A DNA stretch of 64,000 nt from NCBI RefSeq assembly GCF_002742625.1, contig NZ_PEBF01000001.1, forward strand, positions 124,001 through 188,000, given 5' to 3'. This stretch comes from Caulobacter sp. FWC2. Its GTDB lineage: Bacteria > Pseudomonadota > Alphaproteobacteria > Caulobacterales > Caulobacteraceae. The position numbers were made by a program, and so were the translations under genes. Every line of letters begins with the position of its first letter. The first letter of the stretch is position 1. This document shows positions 59,354 through 64,000 of this stretch, piece after piece. The notes under the pieces are model-generated. The model worked only from the letters and a program-made list of their open reading frames with translations, was not told the DNA's origin and did no database searches.

Positions 59354-62337
59354 TCGCCGTCCCCGTCATCGCCGCTGGTCGACCATTCGAACACCCGCGC
59401 CAGGTGGGCGTAGTCGCCAGGATGCTCCTTGACGAACTGCGGCGCGACTCGGGAACGGTAGGGCTCGTCCGGATCGTCGTAGCGGGCGATCAGGGTCGAG
59501 AGGCCTTCCAGCGCCTTGGTCGCGGCGGCGCTGCTCTCCTCGCCGGCCAGGGCCCGGACCTGCTCTTCGCCCGCCGGACGTCTTCCGGTCACGCGGACAT
59601 AGGTCAGGTCGCCCGGCGTCGGCTTGCCCAGGTCCGGGAAGCCGCCGTTCATCAGGATCGCCGCCGTCAGGGTCAGTTGCGGCGAGAAGCCGGTGTCGAC
59701 CTGCTTCTGCGACGGGGCGGCGCCGGTCTTGTAGTCGAGAATGTGGGCGGTCCCATCGGCGGTCGGCTCGATCCGGTCGGCCTTGGCGGTCAGGGTGAAG
59801 GGGCGGCCGTTGATGCTGAGCGACAGCTCGCCAGCCGCCTCGACCACCACCTTGCGGGCCGTGGTGCGGCGATGGCGCTCCCAGTCGGCGACCCACAGGG
59901 CGGCCTCGCGGGCCAGGGCCTTTTCGCGGGCCAGGGCGGTCGGCGGCATGCCGGCCTTGACCAGGGCGTCGATATAGAAGCGCTCGAACACGCCGGCGGC
60001 CTCGAGCGGCACTGCGTCGGGATAGGTCTCGGCGAAGGTCTCGAACGCCGCGTGGATGGCGGTGCCCCGGGCGCGGGCTTCGACCGGCTCGTCTGGACGC
60101 TCCAGCGGATAGAGCTTGAGGATGTCACGCGCCCAGACGGCGTACGGGTCGCGGGTCAGGGCCTCGACGCGGGTGACGGCCATCTTGCGCGGACGATCCT
60201 CGACCGGGGGCGTCGGCGCGGGGCGGCCGATCGGCGCGTAGGGATCGGGGGCGTCGAGGGCGCGGACCCAATCCAGCACATCGTCGCGCCGGGGCAGAGC
60301 CAGACCCGCGCCGGCGGCCAGGGTCTTCAGGCGCCACAGCCAGCGCGACTCGACGGCCGGGGCGCCGCCGCGTCGTTCGCAGTGGACCAGCACCACGTCC
60401 GGCGCGCTGGCGGCCTGGGCGAAGTCGTGGGCGGTCAGGCCGATCTTGCGCTCGGGCGGCGGCAGGCCTAGGCGCGAGCGCATCGGTCGAGACAGGAACG
60501 GATCGATCGGCGCGCCCTGCGGCCAGACGCCTTCCTCCAGCCCGGCCAGCACCAGGCGATCGGCACGAACCAGGCGGGCCTCGATGGCGCCCAGGATCCT
60601 CAGGCGGGGATGTGTGGCGCCGCCGACCCGGACGGTCTCCTCGTTGACCAGCCGGTCGAGGATGTCGGCGAAGGCCTGGGGCGAGGCGTCGGGCAGGGGC
60701 TCGCCATCCTGGATCAGGGCGGCCATCAGCGCGCCCAGGCACTCGCCCGCGCCGCCCGCCCACAGGCGATTGACCGCGATCAGGCCTTCCAGCGCCTCGA
60801 CCAGGGCCTGGGCGGCCCGGCAGGGCGGCGCGAAGCCGTCCACATAAGGCGCGGCGGCGTGGTCGACGGCGGCCAGGACCCGGTCGCAGAGCGCGAGAGC
60901 GTCCGGCGCGTCCTTCAGCCTGCCGCGCAGAACCTCTTTCGAACCCGGCGCAGCGCCGCGCAGCCCCTTGCGTTCCAGCATAGCGGCGGCGGGCGCTTCG
61001 TCCTCGCCCAACACCAGTGGATGCTTGGCGAAGGCCAGCAGACGGACGGGGTTCAGCGGCTCTTGGACCAGGCGCGCCAGGTGCAGGGCCAGGATCGCCG
61101 AGCCGGCGGCGGCCAGCGGCGCGCCGGCCGAACTGTCGGGGATGACGCCCCAGCGCTGCAGGCGGGTCATCACCCGGCGGGCTAGGGTCTGGTCGGGCGT
61201 GACCAGGGCGGCGGTCTTGTCCGGCGTCTCCAGCGCTTCGCGCAGCAGCAAGGCGCAGGCCCCGGCGGCCTCCTCCTCGGCGCGGGCGGCAATGACCGAG
61301 AAGCCCGTCAGGCCCTCGGCGACGGGGTCGAGATCCGGGGCCTCGGCGCGCAGGGCGGCGATCTGGGCCAGCCAGTCGGCGGTGGCCTCGGCGGGGCGCA
61401 GGGCCTCGTTGACGATCCGCCGTCGCCAGCGGCCGCGGCTGTCGACATCGGGAACCCAGGCGCGGACGTCAGAGCGGTCGACGCCAGCGCGATCCAGCAG
61501 CCGCTTCATCGCGCCTTGCGGATGCTGCTCGCCCTGGGAGCCCTCGATCTGGCTCCAGGCGCTGTCGGCCAGATCCTCGTCCAGACCCGGCAGCACCACG
61601 GCGCCCTTGGGGGCGGCGGCGATGACCCGGAGCAAATCTGCGGTGGCGGGCGCGGTGCCGGTCGAACCGGCGGCGACCAGCACCTCGGTCGGCGGGTTCT
61701 CGGCCCATTGCTTTTCCAGGGCCCGCAGCAACTTCACCCGACGCTCCGAGACGTCGATCAGGCCCAGCGCCTCCAGCCGCTTGGGCCAGGCGGTCAGCAC
61801 GCCCATCAAGAAGCGGGCCGAGACCTGCCAGTGCTGGGCCAGGTCGCCCTCGGCCAGGCCGTCCAGCTTGTCGGCGAACGGGACCTCCTCGATCTGGCAG
61901 CTGTCGAGAAAGTCTGACAGAGCTTTGGCCAGTTCCAGGGCCTGGACCGGGCCAGGCTTGAACGACAGCTTGTCGCCATGGTCGACGACCAGCCGCGCCA
62001 GCTCGAACCTACGGCGACGCGAGGAAATGGCCGGCGGGAAGTCGAGCGACAGCTCACCGGGTTCGAAGGGCGGCTCGCCTTCGTCCAGGTCGCCCAGCGG
62101 CCGGATCTGCGGCAGCAGCAGCGCCCGCCCCCCGCCGACAGCCAGAAAGGCGTCGGCCAGCGCTCTGGCCCCACGTCGGGTCGGAGTCAGGACGGTGGCG
62201 CGGGGCAGGGCCTCTGGACCCAGCGGCTCCAGCGTGTTCAGCAGGCCGCGCGCCAGATCGTCGACGAACGGCCGGTGCGCGGGAATCGAGAACCAGCGCG
62301 GCCCCGGTCTGTCGAAGAAGGGGGCCGGTCTGCTCAT
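59350..62337 (-). CDS. addB: Double-strand break repair protein AddB
   Basis: The 995-residue partner of AddA has an inactivated helicase-like body and a C-terminal PD-(D/E)XK nuclease (VTRVEALTRDPYAVWARDILKL, then AHILDYKTGAAPSQKQ with the catalytic Asp and Lys). This is the alphaproteobacterial AddB form. Its start overlaps the murU-like stop by four bases and its stop overlaps the addA start, so the genes are translated in series. Confidence 0.93.
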   Translation of the reverse strand: MSRPAPFFDRPGPRWFSIPAHRPFVDDLARGLLNTLEPLGPEALPRATVLTPTRRGARALADAFLAVGGGRALLLPQIRPLGDLDEGEPPFEPGELSLDFPPAISSRRRRFELARLVVDHGDKLSFKPGPVQALELAKALSDFLDSCQIEEVPFADKLDGLAEGDLAQHWQVSARFLMGVLTAWPKRLEALGLIDVSERRVKLLRALEKQWAENPPTEVLVAAGSTGTAPATADLLRVIAAAPKGAVVLPGLDEDLADSAWSQIEGSQGEQHPQGAMKRLLDRAGVDRSDVRAWVPDVDSRGRWRRRIVNEALRPAEATADWLAQIAALRAEAPDLDPVAEGLTGFSVIAARAEEEAAGACALLLREALETPDKTAALVTPDQTLARRVMTRLQRWGVIPDSSAGAPLAAAGSAILALHLARLVQEPLNPVRLLAFAKHPLVLGEDEAPAAAMLERKGLRGAAPGSKEVLRGRLKDAPDALALCDRVLAAVDHAAAPYVDGFAPPCRAAQALVEALEGLIAVNRLWAGGAGECLGALMAALIQDGEPLPDASPQAFADILDRLVNEETVRVGGATHPRLRILGAIEARLVRADRLVLAGLEEGVWPQGAPIDPFLSRPMRSRLGLPPPERKIGLTAHDFAQAASAPDVVLVHCERRGGAPAVESRWLWRLKTLAAGAGLALPRRDDVLDWVRALDAPDPYAPIGRPAPTPPVEDRPRKMAVTRVEALTRDPYAVWARDILKLYPLERPDEPVEARARGTAIHAAFETFAETYPDAVPLEAAGVFERFYIDALVKAGMPPTALAREKALAREAALWVADWERHRRTTARKVVVEAAGELSLSINGRPFTLTAKADRIEPTADGTAHILDYKTGAAPSQKQVDTGFSPQLTLTAAILMNGGFPDLGKPTPGDLTYVRVTGRRPAGEEQVRALAGEESSAAATKALEGLSTLIARYDDPDEPYRSRVAPQFVKEHPGDYAHLARVFEWSTSGDDGDGE

Positions 62338-63071
62338 CCCTCGGCCAGACTTCCTTGGGAGAGTTTCGCTTCGGCCGCCAGCTTGGCGTCGGGATCGCCG
62401 ACATGCATCCAGAGGCCATCAGGCGCGACGCCGTGGACGCGGTGATCGGCGGCCAGGCGTTTCCACAGCGGCAGCAACGAGAAGGGACCCTCGGGGCCAT
62501 CGGCGGTGATCGCCGGCTTGCAGATATGGACGCCGACATAGACCAGCGGCGCGATCTCGCCGGGGTTCTTGAAGCGGACGACGCCGCCGTCAAGGAACAC
62601 GTCGCCGGTGTCGTGAAACCCCAGCGACGCGGAGGTCGAGGCCAGCATCAGGCAGACGTCCATCGTCTCAGGGTTCCAGGCGGCGGCCACGGCGTCGATC
62701 GCCGGGCCGGCGTGCTCGATCCAGACGGAGTCGATATTGGCCACGAAGACGGGACCTTCACCCAGCAGCGGCAAGGCGTGCTTGATGCCGCCGCCCGTCT
62801 CCAGGGCCTGAGGCCGTTCGTCGGAGATGACGATCTTCGGGCCAACCCCCTTGGCCTGGCGGGCCTTCAGGTGGGCTTCGACCAGGTCGGCGAAATAGTG
62901 GACATTGACCACCGCGGTCTCGACCCCGGCGGCGGCCAGGCGGTCCAGCATGTGATCGATCAGCGCCTTGCCATGCACCTCGACCAGAGCCTTGGGCTGA
63001 TCGTTGGTCAGGGGGCGCATGCGGGTGCCGAGGCCGGCGGCCAGCACCATGGCGACTTTCGGAACGGTCAT
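62334..63071 (-). CDS. murU: Sugar-1-phosphate nucleotidyltransferase, MurU type
   Basis: The 245-residue protein begins VPKVAMVLAAGLGTRMRPLTNDQPKALVEV, the nucleotide-binding start of sugar-phosphate nucleotidyltransferases. VVNVHYFADLVEAHL and IVISDERPQALETGGGIKHALPLLG are typical of MurU, which makes UDP-MurNAc from MurNAc-1-phosphate in cell-wall recycling. The upstream gene encodes the matching kinase AmgK and overlaps by four bases, which supports this over other nucleotidyltransferase roles. ATG 63071. Confidence 0.9.
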   Translation of the reverse strand: MTVPKVAMVLAAGLGTRMRPLTNDQPKALVEVHGKALIDHMLDRLAAAGVETAVVNVHYFADLVEAHLKARQAKGVGPKIVISDERPQALETGGGIKHALPLLGEGPVFVANIDSVWIEHAGPAIDAVAAAWNPETMDVCLMLASTSASLGFHDTGDVFLDGGVVRFKNPGEIAPLVYVGVHICKPAITADGPEGPFSLLPLWKRLAADHRVHGVAPDGLWMHVGDPDAKLAAEAKLSQGSLAEG

Positions 63072-64000
63072 CGGCGGGCCTCGGCGGGAACGTACTGGTC
63101 GAACCAGGCCTTGAGGTCCGCTAGCGCCGGATCGGCGAAGCAAACCTCCAGATAGACCCAAAGGCGCGGGATGAAGTCGGCGTAACGGGGCTTGCCGTCG
63201 CGGGTCACCAGGCGGGCGAAGATTCCCAGGATCCGGATGATGTTGAGCGCGCCCAGCGCGTGATAGTCGGCCAGGAAGGCGGTGCGGTCGAGTTCCGGCC
63301 GCGCGGCCAGATAACGCTCCAGGCTAGCGGTCTCGCGCTCAGGCGAGACGGTGCGGCGCGCGTCGTGCAGCAGCATCGACAGGTCCCAAGCCGGATGGGC
63401 CAGCACCGCGTCCTGGAAATCGAGCAGGCCGACCCGGGCCGCGCCCTGGCGCTCTGGCAGCCAGATCAGGTTCTCGGCGTGATAGTCGCGGTGGCAGAAG
63501 ACGGTCGCGCCGGCCTCGCCCGTGTTGCGGATCGGCGCCCAGATGGCTTCCCATTCTGCCAGAGCCGCCTCGTCGAAGGTCAGGTCGCGGAACTTGGGCT
63601 GCCACTCGATGAAGATGTCGTGGGCAGTCTTCAGCGCGAGATCGTCATAGGTCAGCAGCGGCCAGGTCGAGCCGCCGAAGCTCAGAACGTCCGGTGTCGG
63701 CGCGGCGTGCAAGGCCAGCAGGCCGTCGATGGCGGCGTCATAGAGCGGGGCCTCGTCGATCCCGGTCTCGATCAGGCGCGCGTAAAGGTCGTCGCCCAAG
63801 TCTTCCAGGACGGCCAGGCCAATCGCGGGATTGGCGGCCAAAACCTTCGGCGCCGACAGGCCTTGCGCGTTCAACCAGCCTGCGCAGGCGACGAAGGCGT
63901 CCACCCGGCCGGCGGCCAGGCGGGCCAGGGCGTTGTACCCGAGCGCGGCGCGTTCTTCGGGCGTAGCGCCCGGCGGGCAGGGCGCGGTCTCGACGGACGG
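63068..64000 (-). CDS. amgK: MurNAc/GlcNAc anomeric kinase AmgK, 5' part outside window
   Basis: This kinase of the aminoglycoside phosphotransferase fold phosphorylates MurNAc and GlcNAc at C1 so that MurU can act. The catalytic loop FCHRDYHAENLIW and the metal site LLDFQDAVLAHPAWDLSMLLHD are clear. The frame stays open to base 64000 (for example EERAALGYNALARLAAGRVD), so the start lies beyond the window; GTG 63904 is internal. In alphaproteobacteria amgK and murU often form an operon that goes on to addB-addA. Confidence 0.9.
   Translation of the reverse strand, partial: PSVETAPCPPGATPEERAALGYNALARLAAGRVDAFVACAGWLNAQGLSAPKVLAANPAIGLAVLEDLGDDLYARLIETGIDEAPLYDAAIDGLLALHAAPTPDVLSFGGSTWPLLTYDDLALKTAHDIFIEWQPKFRDLTFDEAALAEWEAIWAPIRNTGEAGATVFCHRDYHAENLIWLPERQGAARVGLLDFQDAVLAHPAWDLSMLLHDARRTVSPERETASLERYLAARPELDRTAFLADYHALGALNIIRILGIFARLVTRDGKPRYADFIPRLWVYLEVCFADPALADLKAWFDQYVPAEARR

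Overview
The window is high-GC chromosomal DNA that reads as an alphaproteobacterium of the genus Caulobacter. The evidence is the near-identity of several proteins to what I know of Caulobacter: ChpT of the CtrA phosphorelay, PhyR with its phospho-acceptor at D192, PhyK with its phospho-histidine at H371, and the NepR-SigT module. The trpF-trpB-trpA-accD-folC order also fits. The order of blocks is not, as far as I recall, that of C. crescentus, so this is probably another species. I saw no rRNA, tRNA, IS transposase or CRISPR array.

Layout. 0-5.6 kb: the 5' end of an acetyl-CoA synthetase gene, a creatininase-like amidohydrolase, an XdhC-like factor, an aldo/keto reductase next to an SpsF-like cytidylyltransferase, and alanine dehydrogenase divergent from an Lrp-type regulator. 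5.7-16 kb: an exported carbonic anhydrase, a bacterial alpha-2-macroglobulin with penicillin-binding protein 1C, and an operon of FAH-type hydrolase, maleylacetoacetate isomerase and a second carbonic anhydrase. 16-23 kb: an ABC ATPase with a permease fused to an M1 aminopeptidase, a thioesterase, a DUF4142 lipoprotein and a class III CoA-transferase.

23-36.2 kb is a general stress response region. It holds an HWE-family histidine kinase, stress-type small membrane proteins and lipoproteins, Fe superoxide dismutase, a lipid kinase with a phosphoesterase, and the core regulators phyR // nepR-sigT-phyK. Ten sites match the SigT/EcfG promoter GGAAC-N16/17-CGTT exactly. One of them drives a structured, C-rich small RNA that resembles GsrN. 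Inside this region a 1.56-kb AT-rich segment carrying one glycosyltransferase gene is bounded by 17-bp direct repeats and abuts the phyR terminator.

36.2-46.6 kb: a sulfotransferase-like protein, a CheR/CheY pair, chpT, a CysQ-type phosphatase, an EamA exporter, a ParDE toxin-antitoxin pair, the ydbH-ynbE-ydbL envelope lipid operon and dapB. 46.8-55.2 kb: malic enzyme, a 0.9-kb gene-poor stretch, then trpF-trpB-trpA-accD-folC, with mirror-image GC-rich repeats upstream of trpF and between trpB and trpA. 55.2-64 kb: a small basic protein, thioredoxin, addA-addB, and the peptidoglycan-recycling pair murU-amgK, whose last gene runs off the window.

How the parts work together. PhyK signals through PhyR and NepR to free SigT. 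SigT then appears to fire its own operon, phyR and a set of envelope and stress genes lying within 11 kb. Coordinates of start codons are my choice from ribosome-binding sites and family alignments; where they are uncertain the entry says so.
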